A stretch of DNA of 35,111 nucleotides from Planctomycetota bacterium (GTDB taxonomy: Bacteria > Planctomycetota > UBA8742 > UBA2392). Below the pieces are notes generated by a model. The model was not told the DNA's origin. It did no database searches and worked only from the letters and a program-made list of their open reading frames with translations. The stretch is from assembly GCA_022071975.1 (NCBI GenBank), contig JAJVIO010000032.1, positions 26,521-61,631 of the forward strand, given 5' to 3'. Position numbers and translations under genes: made by a program. Positions 24,813 to 31,916 of the stretch are shown one piece after another (position 1 is the first letter of the stretch; every line of letters starts with the position of its first letter).

Positions 24813-24914
24813 GGACACGCGGCAGCGTGTCCCTACTCGCCCAGCGCATGGCGTAGGGACACGCGGCAGCGTGTCCCTACTCGCCCAGCGCATGGTGTAG
24901 GGACTCGCGGCATT
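24793..24914. repeat. 44-base tandem repeat carrying a gene end plus hairpin
   Basis: Units are 24793-24836, 24837-24880 (identical) and a degraded third from 24881. Each holds the last five codons and stop of the hydrolase-like gene followed by a perfect hairpin: stem GTAGGGACACGC, loop GGCA (first copy 24809-24836). Only the first copy is in the reading frame. The hairpin may act as the terminator or an RNA stabiliser. The third copy reaches the stop codon of the convergent gene at 24913. Confidence 0.9.
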
Positions 24915-26262
24915 ACTGCAGCGGGTTCACGCGGCGCAGCACGATCGGTGTCAGGTTGATGCCGTCGTCGAGATCCGCCAGCAGGAACGATTCCCCGCCT
25001 GCCAGCTTCACGTTCGCCAGCTCGAACTCCGGCGGCGCAGACTTCGCCTCCGAGGCGTACACCAGGTACATCAGGCCGTTACGGCCGGTGACGCTGACGC
25101 GCCCCTCGTAGGCCTGCCGGCTGGTTTCGCGGTTTCCGAAGGGCGTTGCCGCGCCGTGGTTGACGGGCTCGCGCCCGCCCTGGTCAAGCAGCGCGCGGGC
25201 GCTGCCATCGTCGTACAGCACGATGGTCAGCACCGCGCCCTTGTGCTGGAAGTGCTCGAGGATCGGCTTGTCGAGCGCGTTGATGAACTGCTCGTTGTCC
25301 AGCTCGCCGATCTGGCTGACGTTGGCCGTGGGCGGTACCGGGTTGCCCTTGGCGTCGGGCCACGGGCCCTGGAACACGCCCTTGATGCCGCCGCCGCCGG
25401 TGCGGAACCAGCGCCAGGTGGTGGAGGCGCGCAGGCACGCCGCCTCAAGCACCCGCGGGTCATCCTTGGCCTTGAAGCGCGCCTGCAGCTTGCGGATGAA
25501 CTCGGCCTCGGACACGTATTGCTCGAGCATCGGCCAGATCAGCCGCGCATCGCCCCACTCCACCATGCGGCGGCGCACGTCCGGCAGCTCGTTGAGGCCA
25601 AGCAGCGCCGCGAAATCCGCCGGCCCCCAGCCCAGCGCCAGCAGGAAGTCCACCATCTGCGCGCCGTCGTAGATGCCGCCCTTTTCCTCGCGCGCGTCCT
25701 TGAGGTTGAATTCCCAGACGCCCGGCACCAGCAACTTCGCGGCCGACGTGTCGTCGGCGGCGCGCAGGGCGGCGCACAAGCGGAATGCGTCCAGGCGTTC
25801 GCCGTTGAGGGCGCGCTGCAGCACGCGGAAATTGTAGCCGCGGGCGTACAGCCAGGCCGCCACGTCCGAGAGCGTGTACTTGCGCGCCACCAGCACTTCG
25901 CCCAGCGCCTTGGCCACGGCGGAGGGTTTGAGCGACTTTGCCTCAAGCAGCGCCTGTACGGCCGTCGCGTCGCGGCAGCGGGGCAGTGCGCCCTCGAGTT
26001 TCAGCTGCGCGTCGAGGGCGGTCTTTTCGTCGGTGAGCAGGTGGAAGTGCAGCAGGTTCGCCAGCTCGTGCAGGTCGGCGTACTCGAACAGCCGTTCCAC
26101 CAGGGCACCGGGCGGCACCAGGCCCTCGGCGGTTTCGTTCAGCAGGGCGACGCGCCCTTCATCGAAGCCGCGCGGCACGCGGGGGAGGGTGGGCTTGTCG
26201 TCCTGGGCCAGCGTAAGGGCGGGCAGCAGCAGGGCCAGCAGAATGGCGGGGAAGCGTCTCAT
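24913..26262 (-). CDS. Secreted helical protein of unknown function
   Basis: A 449-residue protein starting MRRFPAILLALLLPALTLAQD, a clear signal peptide. Most of the chain (about 25-330) is predicted helical, with leucine-rich pairs that look like alpha-solenoid repeats (for example LFEYADLHELANLLHFHLL and VAKALGEVLVARKYTLSDVAAWLYARG). The last part (about 340-449) is beta-rich with ILTIVLYDDGSARALLD-like strands. I recognise no family. ATG 26262 is chosen because the signal peptide begins there; the frame runs on to 26775 through a repeat array and the next gene. A TACACT box sits six bases upstream of the ATG with no ribosome site, fitting a leaderless start. Confidence 0.87.
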   Translation of the reverse strand: MRRFPAILLALLLPALTLAQDDKPTLPRVPRGFDEGRVALLNETAEGLVPPGALVERLFEYADLHELANLLHFHLLTDEKTALDAQLKLEGALPRCRDATAVQALLEAKSLKPSAVAKALGEVLVARKYTLSDVAAWLYARGYNFRVLQRALNGERLDAFRLCAALRAADDTSAAKLLVPGVWEFNLKDAREEKGGIYDGAQMVDFLLALGWGPADFAALLGLNELPDVRRRMVEWGDARLIWPMLEQYVSEAEFIRKLQARFKAKDDPRVLEAACLRASTTWRWFRTGGGGIKGVFQGPWPDAKGNPVPPTANVSQIGELDNEQFINALDKPILEHFQHKGAVLTIVLYDDGSARALLDQGGREPVNHGAATPFGNRETSRQAYEGRVSVTGRNGLMYLVYASEAKSAPPEFELANVKLAGGESFLLADLDDGINLTPIVLRRVNPLQ

Positions 26263-26291
26263 GGAGACAGTGTAGCAAGACGGCAGCGGCA

Positions 26292-26467
26292 AGGTTTCAG
26301 GTTTCAGGGGACAGGGGACAGGTTGTAGGTGATAGGTGTTAGGTGTTAGGGCTTGGGGCTCCGTGGCTGTCACGAGCTGAACACTCCGCGGTTCCCTGAC
26401 CTCAGACCTCCGACCTCTGACCTCTGACCTCTGACCTCTGCCCTCTGACCTCTGGCCTCTAACCTCT
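26292..26467. repeat. Two opposed heptamer arrays
   Basis: The first array (26292 to about 26360) reads in phase AGGTTTC, AGGTTTC, AGGGGAC, AGGGGAC, AGGTTGT, AGGTGAT, AGGTGTT, AGGTGTT, AGGGCTT. The second (26398-26467) is ten in-phase units: GACCTCA, GACCTCC, GACCTCT four times, GCCCTCT, GACCTCT, GGCCTCT, AACCTCT. Its last bases form part of the stop codon of the YaeQ-like gene (TAG, complement of 26466-26468). No gene is present between. Confidence 0.92.
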
Positions 26468-27005
26468 ACTCCGTCCGGAAGCGATGAATCGTTGTGGAGA
26501 AGGTTGTTCCGCCGATCACCAGTTGCAGCGAGTCGCCGGAGATCACCGTTACCACGTCGTTCTTGCCGGTCAGGGCCTCCGATACGTTCTCGATAAAGTT
26601 GTTGTCGAAGCCGATGAACTCGATGGCGTGCAGGCGCCGCACTTCGCCGCGGCAACGCTCCATGATCTCGCGCGCCTCGCGCGCCGTGCGGCGCAGCATC
26701 ACCACGCGCGCGTCGTAATGGCGGAACGTCACCTTGTCCAGCTTCTGCACGCGACACTGGCCGCACTCCACCCACAGCGCGGGGCGGTAGTCCTCCGCGC
26801 GCAGCAGCAGGTCGGGCTTGTAGCGGTCTTCGTCCTCCATGTTCGGCTCAACCTGCAAGGCCGGGTCATGGAACATCGCCAGCGCGAGGATCTTGAGCAC
26901 GATGTGCGGCAGGCCTTCGCCCTCGCGGGTCTCGAGCACGATGCGGCGCTCCGCGAACAGGTTGCGGTCGTAGTCGTTGATGCTGAGGTCTACGTTGAGG
27001 CGCAA
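26466..27005 (-). CDS. YaeQ family protein (PD-(D/E)XK-like fold)
   Basis: A protein of about 179 residues, the usual YaeQ size (E. coli 181). LPHIVLKILALAMFHDP matches the family helix (e-h-l-l-R-l-l-A-f-A-l), and KPDLLLRAEDYRPALWVECGQCRVQKLDK matches DEPDLW ... iWIEVGqPd--rl-KA, containing the Asp and Glu of a PD-(D/E)XK-like core. YaeQ proteins are small nuclease-fold proteins without a firmly known role. The start is uncertain: the first in-frame candidate is TTG at 27005, or a CTG at 27017 inside the repeat array; an in-frame stop lies at 27021-27023. The family normally has a few more N-terminal residues, so the array may have altered the 5' end. It is bounded by repeat arrays on both sides. 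Confidence 0.8.
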   Translation of the reverse strand: MRLNVDLSINDYDRNLFAERRIVLETREGEGLPHIVLKILALAMFHDPALQVEPNMEDEDRYKPDLLLRAEDYRPALWVECGQCRVQKLDKVTFRHYDARVVMLRRTAREAREIMERCRGEVRRLHAIEFIGFDNNFIENVSEALTGKNDVVTVISGDSLQLVIGGTTFSTTIHRFRTE

Positions 27006-27008
27006 ATC

Positions 27009-27072
27009 AGGTTTCAGGTTTCAGGTGTCGGGGAGCAGCTCATGGTTTCAGCCTGAAACCTGCCCCCTGAAA
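27009..27072. repeat. Heptamer array abutting the YaeQ-like start
   Basis: AGGTTTC, AGGTTTC, AGGTGTC at 27009-27029, then, after a 23-base gap, complementary units CCTGAAA, CCTGCCC, CCTGAAA at 27053-27072. The two blocks can pair into a hairpin. The first word is identical to that at 24010 and 26292. Confidence 0.85.
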
Positions 27073-27077
27073 ATGCA

Positions 27078-27103
27078 ACCGGGGACGCTTGCGCGTCCCC
27101 GGT
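27078..27103 (-). terminator. Intrinsic terminator after the small membrane protein gene
   Basis: Perfect 11-base stem ACCGGGGACGC (27078-27088) with 27093-27103 and a four-base loop. On the minus strand it follows the stop at 27134 and is followed by UGCAUUUU. Confidence 0.85.
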
Positions 27104-27133
27104 CGAGTAAGACCTTTCCGTGCTTACTTGGGC

Positions 27134-27487
27134 TTAGCCCTGGAAGCCGTCCTTGGACACGATCATGACCTTCGGGTCCTTGCCTTCGCCGATCTGCTGC
27201 ATGCCGAGGTAGCCGAGGTAGATGCCGAACAGCCAGCCGATGCCGCACCAGGAACCGACGAACGAAATGATCGCCACGATCCAGCACTTCTTGATCTGGT
27301 CCTGGTACCAGGCGCTCTCCTGCTGCCCTTCCTTCTTCACGACGTACCCGAAGATGATCGGGCCCCAGATGGAGAGCACGCCGGAAAGGATCCACATCAG
27401 CTTGGCATTTTCAGCGAGTTCCTTGGAAACGCCGATCTGTTCCAAAGTCCGCTGTTCGGCTGCAGGCGCCGGTGCATTTTCTGTCAT
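27134..27487 (-). CDS. Small membrane protein, DUF4870/Tic20-like
   Basis: A 117-residue protein with a soluble N-terminus (1-28) and hydrophobic helices at about 30-50 and 66-98, the second long enough to count as two. WILSGVLSIWGPIIFGYVVKKEGQQESAWYQDQIKKCW resembles the start of DUF4870 proteins (small membrane proteins of the Tic20-like group: gPlivwlikk ... hakealn), whose role is unknown. AAGGGGAC lies eight bases before ATG 27487. It has its own AT-rich upstream region and a strong terminator, so it is probably a single-gene unit and well expressed. The family call is moderate. Confidence 0.85.
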   Translation of the reverse strand: MTENAPAPAAEQRTLEQIGVSKELAENAKLMWILSGVLSIWGPIIFGYVVKKEGQQESAWYQDQIKKCWIVAIISFVGSWCGIGWLFGIYLGYLGMQQIGEGKDPKVMIVSKDGFQG

Positions 27488-27690
27488 GGGTTCGTCCCCT
27501 TATCTTTTCTTTTCTGGTTAACTGTGAACGATCTGTTTGAAGTCTTGCCCGCAAAGGTCGGCAATATAGAGCGACAAAAGCACTTGCCTACCAGCTTTTT
27601 ATGAATTTTGCCCCCCAAAGCGATCAAGCTGTAAGTTGATTTACAGTTCTGCCTTAGGTCACGCAATACACTTTCTTGCAGAACGTAACG
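27488..27690. promoter_or_regulatory. AT-rich spacer with a palindrome upstream of the small membrane protein
   Basis: This 203-base spacer is clearly more AT-rich than its surroundings. It holds a perfect inverted repeat CTGTAA-GTTGAT-TTACAG (27629-27646), a possible operator, and on the minus strand TATATT near 27563-27568 as a possible -10 box. No gene was found in it. Confidence 0.4.
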
Positions 27691-28860
27691 TTAAATCCCC
27701 GCCGAGGACTTCAACTTTGCCGCAAGGTCCGTCTTCTCCCAGGGGAAGCTGTCCCCCTCGTGCCCGAAGTGGCCGTTGCGGGCCGTCTGCCGGTAAATCG
27801 GGCGCAGCAGGTTCAGCGTCTGGATGATCGACTTCGGCTTGAAGCTCAAGTGCTCGCGCAGCAGCTCAATGATCCGGTGGTCGCTGACCGCGTTGGTCCC
27901 GAAGGTCTCAACGTGGATGCTCACCGGCTCGGCCACGCCGATCGCGTACGCCAGCTGGATTTCGCAGCGCTCGGCCAGGCCGGCCTTCACCACGTTCTTC
28001 GCCGCGTAGCGCGCCATGTACGCCGCGCTGCGGTCCCCCTTGGTGGGGTCTTTGCCGCTGAAGGCGCCGCCGCCGTGACGGCCCATGCCGCCGTAGGTGT
28101 CCACGATGATCTTGCGCCCGGTCAGGCCGGTGTCGCCGTGCGGGCCGCCGATCACGAAGCGCCCGGTCGGGTTCACGTGGTAGATGGTCTTGTCGTCGAG
28201 GTACTGGGCAGGCAGCGTCGGCTTGATGATCTCCTCGATCACCTGCTCGCGCACCTGCGCCAGCGTTACGTCGGGGCTGTGCTGCGTCGACAGCACCACG
28301 GTGTGGATGCGCTTCAGCTTGCCGCCGTCGTACTCGACCGTCACCTGGCTTTTGCAGTCCGGGCGCAGCCACTCGATCTTCTTGCCGTGGCGCGCGGCAG
28401 CCTGCGCCGCTGTCAGCTTGTGCGACCATGCGATCGCCGCGGGCATCAGCTCGGGCGTCTCGTTGGTGGCGTAGCCGAACATCATGCCCTGGTCGCCGGC
28501 GCCCTGCTCGTGGTCGCCCTTCTCGTCAACGCCCATGGCGATGTCGGGCGACTGGCCGTGCACGCCGACCATCACGCCGCAGGAGTTGCCATCCAGGCCG
28601 TATTCGCCGTTGGTGTAGCCGATCTCGCAGGCGGTCTTGCGCGCGATGTCGCCGATGTTCGACAGCACGTGGATGGCCTTGGTGGTGATCTCGCCCATCA
28701 CCACGATCTGGCCGGTGGTGGTGGCGGTTTCGCAGGCCACGCGGGACTTGGGGTCCTCGGCCAGCAGCGCATCCAGCACCGCGTCCGAGATCTGGTCGCA
28801 AAGCTTGTCCGGGTGGCCTTCGCCCACCGATTCCGAAGTGAACAACGTACGCTCGCTCAT
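27691..28860 (-). CDS. metK: S-adenosylmethionine synthetase
   Basis: A 389-residue cytosolic enzyme making S-adenosylmethionine from ATP and methionine. [15 protein letters not shown] (9-23) holds the catalytic His16, [12 protein letters not shown] (120-131) is the first signature and [16 protein letters not shown] the second, phosphate-binding one. The length is standard. ATG 28860 is preferred with GGAG five bases upstream; an in-frame GTG directly before it (28863) is the alternative. No SAM riboswitch pattern was seen; the leader is a heptamer array. The product feeds the methyltransferase encoded at 23234 among many others. Confidence 0.98.
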   Translation of the reverse strand: MSERTLFTSESVGEGHPDKLCDQISDAVLDALLAEDPKSRVACETATTTGQIVVMGEITTKAIHVLSNIGDIARKTACEIGYTNGEYGLDGNSCGVMVGVHGQSPDIAMGVDEKGDHEQGAGDQGMMFGYATNETPELMPAAIAWSHKLTAAQAAARHGKKIEWLRPDCKSQVTVEYDGGKLKRIHTVVLSTQHSPDVTLAQVREQVIEEIIKPTLPAQYLDDKTIYHVNPTGRFVIGGPHGDTGLTGRKIIVDTYGGMGRHGGGAFSGKDPTKGDRSAAYMARYAAKNVVKAGLAERCEIQLAYAIGVAEPVSIHVETFGTNAVSDHRIIELLREHLSFKPKSIIQTLNLLRPIYRQTARNGHFGHEGDSFPWEKTDLAAKLKSSAGI

Positions 28861-28869
28861 CACTGCTCC

Positions 28870-28982
28870 ATCAGGGGGTCAGAGCTCAGAGTTCAGTGTT
28901 CAGGGAACAGCCCCGACACCTCGCAATTCGCCGACCCTCTTGTAGTTCCCTGACCTCTGGCCTCTGACCGCTAGCCTCTAAA
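28870..28982. repeat. Heptamer arrays upstream of metK
   Basis: TCAGGGG, GTCAGAG, CTCAGAG, TTCAGTG, TTCAGGG run in phase from 28871; a second block from 28948 reads CCCTGAC, CTCTGGC, CTCTGAC, CGCTAGC, CTCTAAA. The two blocks are partly complementary. They fill most of the spacer between the PAP2 gene and metK. Confidence 0.85.
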
Positions 28983-29007
28983 AACAGCACTGCCTTATAG
29001 AAAACCC

Positions 29008-29550
29008 TTACGCCGCGGATAGCCCGTTGCCGACAAACTGCCCGAACCAGAACGCGTACGCCCCGGCCACCCCGGCCCCGATGGCGACGCCCGCGATCGT
29101 GTCTCCGATCCAGTGCGCCCCGTAGTACACCCGCGCCAGCATGCACAAAGGCACAAGCGGCAGGAACACCAGGCTGTAAGGCCAATGCAGCGGCCCCAGC
29201 ACCACCAGCAGCGTGACCAGCGCGCCGGCCTGGGCGCTGTCGCCCGACGGGAAGCTGGGGTTGTTGACCAGCTTGCGCAGCTTGAAGGCGCGCGGGGCCT
29301 CAAGGGGCGCCGGGCGTTCACGCCCGACCCAGTGTTTCATGGGGCCGGTGATCGCCACGGTGGTCAGCGCGGTCATCACGCACACCAGGCCGAAGCGCCA
29401 GCCCAGCCACAGGCCGAGGGCCAGCACGGTCAGCGGCATCACGTAGCTGCCGAACAGCATGCCCGGCACCACCAGCAGGTAGTCCAGCGGCCCAAGCCGC
29501 CAGCCGTGGATACGCGCGGAAAGAGAGTGATCGAGCTGTTTCATGGGCAT
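29008..29550 (-). CDS. PAP2 family membrane phosphatase with PSGD variant
   Basis: A 180-residue integral membrane phosphatase of the PAP2 type, likely acting on lipid phosphates or isoprenoid diphosphates on the outer face of the membrane. Motif 1 is KHWVGRERP, motif 2 is SFPSGDSAQA where the usual PSGH His is Asp, and motif 3 is ARVYYGAHWIGD with the nucleophilic His and its Asp. About five hydrophobic helices are visible. The start is one of two nearby ATGs (29550 or 29544), both close to AGG; the frame extends to 29661 but with residues unlike the family. The PSGD change may be a subfamily feature and does not by itself mean loss of activity. Confidence 0.9.
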   Translation of the reverse strand: MPMKQLDHSLSARIHGWRLGPLDYLLVVPGMLFGSYVMPLTVLALGLWLGWRFGLVCVMTALTTVAITGPMKHWVGRERPAPLEAPRAFKLRKLVNNPSFPSGDSAQAGALVTLLVVLGPLHWPYSLVFLPLVPLCMLARVYYGAHWIGDTIAGVAIGAGVAGAYAFWFGQFVGNGLSAA

Positions 29551-29679
29551 GGCCTGCAGCACTGCCGGCGGGGTTTTACATGCCGGGCCGCCCGCTCGCG
29601 CCCGTGCGGGCGGGATTAAATGACTCCGGGCTGGCATTCCCGCCGCCACGGGGCACACCAACCCGGAATCAAAGTCTGC

Positions 29680-30255
29680 CTAGTGCACGAACTTGGCCCA
29701 GCTTGCGGGCACGCGCTCTCCCAGCCCCACCCCGTCGCTCCAGGTGGGCTTGGCCGGCTCAGTCTTCAGCGGCATGTTGGCCTGGTCCGGCGTGCGGTTG
29801 CCCTTGCGGGTGTTGCACTTCACACAGGCCACCACGCAGTTTTCCCAGTTGGTGGTGCCGCCCTTGCTGACCGGCACCACGTGGTCGATGCTCAGGTGTT
29901 TCAGGCCGGGGCGCGCGCCGCAGTACTGGCACTGGAAGGCGTCGCGCCGGTAAATGTTGCGGCGGTTGAACGCCAGCTCGCGCCGCGGCACGCCGTTGTA
30001 GCGCCCCAGCACGATCACCTCCGGCGCGCGGATCAGCAGCGTGGTGGTGCGAAGCCAGGCCTGCCCCTCGGGCACAGGCTCGTCGGCCGGAAGGGCGTAC
30101 TCGCCCAGCCAGCTTTCGAAGTCGTGCATCTCGTAGGTTTCCGGGTGCACGATGTGGGCGTGATCCTGGAACACCAGGCTGAAGCCGCGTTTCACGGTTG
30201 TGATCGCGATGGGCGTCCAGCTCTTGTTCAGCACCAGCACGGATCGGTCAAGCAT
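29680..30255 (-). CDS. HNH endonuclease family protein
   Basis: A 191-residue protein with a C-terminal HNH nuclease fold. The zinc-binding pairs are Cys109/Cys112 (CQYC) and Cys144/Cys147 (CVKC); the active-site strand is LSIDHVVPVSKGG with Asp124-His125, and the Asn-containing NWENCVVACVKCN completes the motif. The N-terminal half (VLVLNKSWTPIAITTVKRGFSLVF and on) is the domain found with this stand-alone, widely conserved HNH group, whose role is unknown. GGAG lies six bases before ATG 30255. Directly before that site is a strong intrinsic terminator, so expression may be controlled by attenuation. Confidence 0.93.
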   Translation of the reverse strand: MLDRSVLVLNKSWTPIAITTVKRGFSLVFQDHAHIVHPETYEMHDFESWLGEYALPADEPVPEGQAWLRTTTLLIRAPEVIVLGRYNGVPRRELAFNRRNIYRRDAFQCQYCGARPGLKHLSIDHVVPVSKGGTTNWENCVVACVKCNTRKGNRTPDQANMPLKTEPAKPTWSDGVGLGERVPASWAKFVH

Positions 30256-30270
30256 TCCTCGCTCCAGAAC

Positions 30271-30307
30271 AAAAAACTCGGCCGGGGGTGGATTCCCCCC
30301 GGCCGAG
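30271..30307 (-). terminator. Strong intrinsic terminator in front of the HNH gene
   Basis: Perfect 12-base stem CTCGGCCGGGGG (30277-30288) with 30296-30307, loop of seven, followed on the minus strand by six U (30271-30276). It ends six bases before the GGAG of the HNH gene. Confidence 0.9.
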
Positions 30308-30429
30308 CCGGCTATGCACCAGACTTCATCACTGGCCTTGAAACTATCAGCGCCTGGGCAGGCCTGCGTACCGCACGCGCCCTGGCGCCTATATTCTCTG
30401 AGTAGCAGATTTTCCTGACACTCTGCATG
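30271..30429 (-). ncRNA. Candidate structured leader or small RNA, about 160 nt
   Basis: Between a promoter-like pair (30436-30463) and the terminator at 30271-30307 lies about 120 nt able to fold. On the minus strand it contains the nested stems GCGCC/GGCGC, GGGC/GCCC and GCGT/ACGC in one long arm at roughly 30354-30394. It may be the attenuated leader of the HNH mRNA or an independent RNA. A 38-codon frame (30312-30428) ends just before the terminator but has no ribosome site. It matches no RNA family I know. Confidence 0.45.
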
Positions 30430-30435
30430 CGCCAG

Positions 30436-30463
30436 ATTGTAAGCGCGTTATCCGGACGTGCAA
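30436..30463 (-). promoter_or_regulatory. Promoter-like sequence for the HNH leader
   Basis: Minus-strand TTGCAC (30458-30463) and TACAAT (30436-30441) with 16 bases between. The -10 box matches the consensus at five of six positions, the -35 box only in TTG. Confidence 0.5.
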
Positions 30464-30506
30464 GCCCGGAGATGGCTTGTTGAAGCCTTCGCGATAAGCT
30501 GCCCCC

Positions 30507-30971
30507 ATGGAACACCTGTTACCGGCCCTGGCCTATCTTCTGCCCGCGGCGTTCACTGCCGGCGTGGCGCTGCAGGCCGCCGTGGCCCTCAGCGCGACGT
30601 TCAACCAGCTCAAAGCAAAGGCCCTCGAACAGGGGCTGGCCGTGCCGCCGCTGGCGGCGCTGTACTTCCGCAGCACGGTGCGGGTGCTGTTCGTGACCAG
30701 TGTGCTGTTCCTGCTGCTGGCCGGCGGCGACGCGCTGGCGCACCTGCTTGGCGGCGGGCGCGGCGCGGCGCGCATCCTGGGTTACGCCAGCGCGCTGAAC
30801 CTGTTGATCTGCTCGTTCGGCCTGCTGCTGCAGGCCAGCGTGGACCGCCAGCTCAAGCTGCACAACAAGCGCAGCCGCCTGATGCAGGCATTCGCCGGCG
30901 TGGCGGGCACGGCCGCAGCAGCCTGGGGCATGCTGCTGGTGTCATGGCACGGCGGAGTGTGGGCGGGGTAG
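30507..30971 (+). CDS. Small integral membrane protein of unknown function
   Basis: A 154-residue protein with four hydrophobic segments at about 5-30, 53-74, 88-113 and 126-148, separated by short basic loops (NQLKAKALEQG, DRQLKLHNKRSR). I recognise no family. TAAGCT lies six bases before ATG 30507 with only C-rich sequence between, and no ribosome site, so a leaderless mRNA is likely. It ends three bases ahead of a repeat element. Confidence 0.82.
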   Translation: MEHLLPALAYLLPAAFTAGVALQAAVALSATFNQLKAKALEQGLAVPPLAALYFRSTVRVLFVTSVLFLLLAGGDALAHLLGGGRGAARILGYASALNLLICSFGLLLQASVDRQLKLHNKRSRLMQAFAGVAGTAAAAWGMLLVSWHGGVWAG

Positions 30972-30979
30972 TTTCAGGA

Positions 30980-31021
30980 GGCATCCGCCTTCGCTAAAGC
31001 TACGGTGGACAGGGGAGGCAG
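30980..31021. repeat. Composite hairpin element, left copy
   Basis: These 42 bases match the complement of 35011-35052 at 41 positions. The core CTTCGCTAAAGCTACGG sits between ATCCGCC and GGTGGA-type arms and can fold into a hairpin. A heptamer array follows it, as at the other copy. Confidence 0.9.
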
Positions 31022-31199
31022 GAGGCAGGGTCTTGAGTCCCGAGTCCCGAGTCCCGAGTCCCGAGTGCCGTGTCCCGCGTCTTCTTGGACCTCGCCGTTT
31101 CTGTACGCTGTACTTTGAACTCTGTACTCCAAGCCCAAGCCCCAAAACCTAAACCCTACGTCCTGCCTCCTGCCTCCTGCGTACTGCTTCCTGTCTTTT
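31014..31199. repeat. Long drifting heptamer array upstream of the metallopeptidase gene
   Basis: From 31014 ten units keep phase: GGAGGCA twice, GGGTCTT, GAGTCCC four times, GAGTGCC, GTGTCCC, GCGTCTT. From 31102 fourteen more units keep phase, drifting from TGTACGC, TGTACTT and TGTACTC through CAAGCCC and AAACCCT to GCCTCCT twice and GCTTCCT. The 18 bases between (31084-31101) show no clear unit. No gene lies here. Confidence 0.9.
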
Positions 31200-31252
31200 C
31201 CACACCCCACTCCCACCCGCCCGGATGTCGCGGCCGTCGCTACAATGCCCCC

Positions 31253-31882
31253 ATGGCCCGAGGTGCTTACAACCTGACCGACGACGTGGCGCTGCTGGTG
31301 CACCTGCTGGTGCAGCGGGTGGAGCGCCTCTCGCACATCAAGCCGGGGCAGATCCTGCACGGCGTCAGCCAGGCCCGCACGCGCTCACGCTACGGGGTCT
31401 ACGCCCAGTGCCACGGCCTGCGCTTCAAACACGGCAAGCGCGAGCACGCGGCGCGCGACGGACACATCTGGCAATGGCCGAGCATCCGCGTGCGCGGACA
31501 GGAGATTCTCTACTACATCACCTACTTCCTGCCGCGCTTCCTTGACCAGCCGCCACGCGAGCGCCTGCACACCCTGCTGCACGAGCTGTACCACGTGAGC
31601 CCCAAGTTCAACGGCGACCTGCGGCGCTTCCCCGGGCGCAACGAGTTCCATGGCCGCGACTTCGACGCTGCCGTGGACACCATCCTTGAGGAAGCGCGCC
31701 CGCACATCGAGCCGGAGCGTTTCCCGTTCCTGGTGCACGACTTCGAAGGCCTGGTGCAGCGCTTCGGCGGCGTGGTGGGCAACAAGCTGAAGCGCTTTGA
31801 GCCTCGCAAGCTGAAGCCGCAGGACATTCCCACCAGCCACGCCCGCGAGCCCCGCGACGCGCGGCAGCTTGAACTGTTTTGA
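31253..31882 (+). CDS. Putative zinc metallopeptidase with HELYH motif
   Basis: A 209-residue cytosolic protein with a zincin motif HELYH (110-114) in LHTLLHELYHVSPKFNGDLRRF, the likely zinc ligands His110 and His114 and catalytic Glu111. His133 in NEFHGRDFD is a candidate third ligand. This pattern resembles the 'putative metallopeptidase' domain of PF18894 type, found in bacteria and phages, of unknown substrate. YYITYFLPRFLDQPPRERL precedes the motif. ATG 31253 is chosen because TACAAT is six bases upstream and the earlier frame lies within the heptamer array. Confidence 0.85.
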   Translation: MARGAYNLTDDVALLVHLLVQRVERLSHIKPGQILHGVSQARTRSRYGVYAQCHGLRFKHGKREHAARDGHIWQWPSIRVRGQEILYYITYFLPRFLDQPPRERLHTLLHELYHVSPKFNGDLRRFPGRNEFHGRDFDAAVDTILEEARPHIEPERFPFLVHDFEGLVQRFGGVVGNKLKRFEPRKLKPQDIPTSHAREPRDARQLELF

Positions 31883-31916
31883 CCGCGCCCCCGCATGGGG
31901 CTATGCTCCCGCCGCG

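Noticed and set aside
24793..24914. CRISPR array
   Set aside because: The 44-base units are directly tandem with no spacers between them, and no cas gene is present.
26263..26775. N-terminal extension of the secreted helical protein frame
   Set aside because: It would run through the heptamer arrays and the YaeQ-like gene, while a clean signal peptide begins at 26262.
27691..28990. SAM riboswitch before metK
   Set aside because: The upstream sequence is occupied by heptamer repeats and shows no SAM-I/II-like core.
30312..30515. Small minus-strand gene of 67 codons upstream of HNH
   Set aside because: Arg-rich, overlaps the start of the plus-strand membrane protein, and has no ribosome site; the region fits a leader RNA better.
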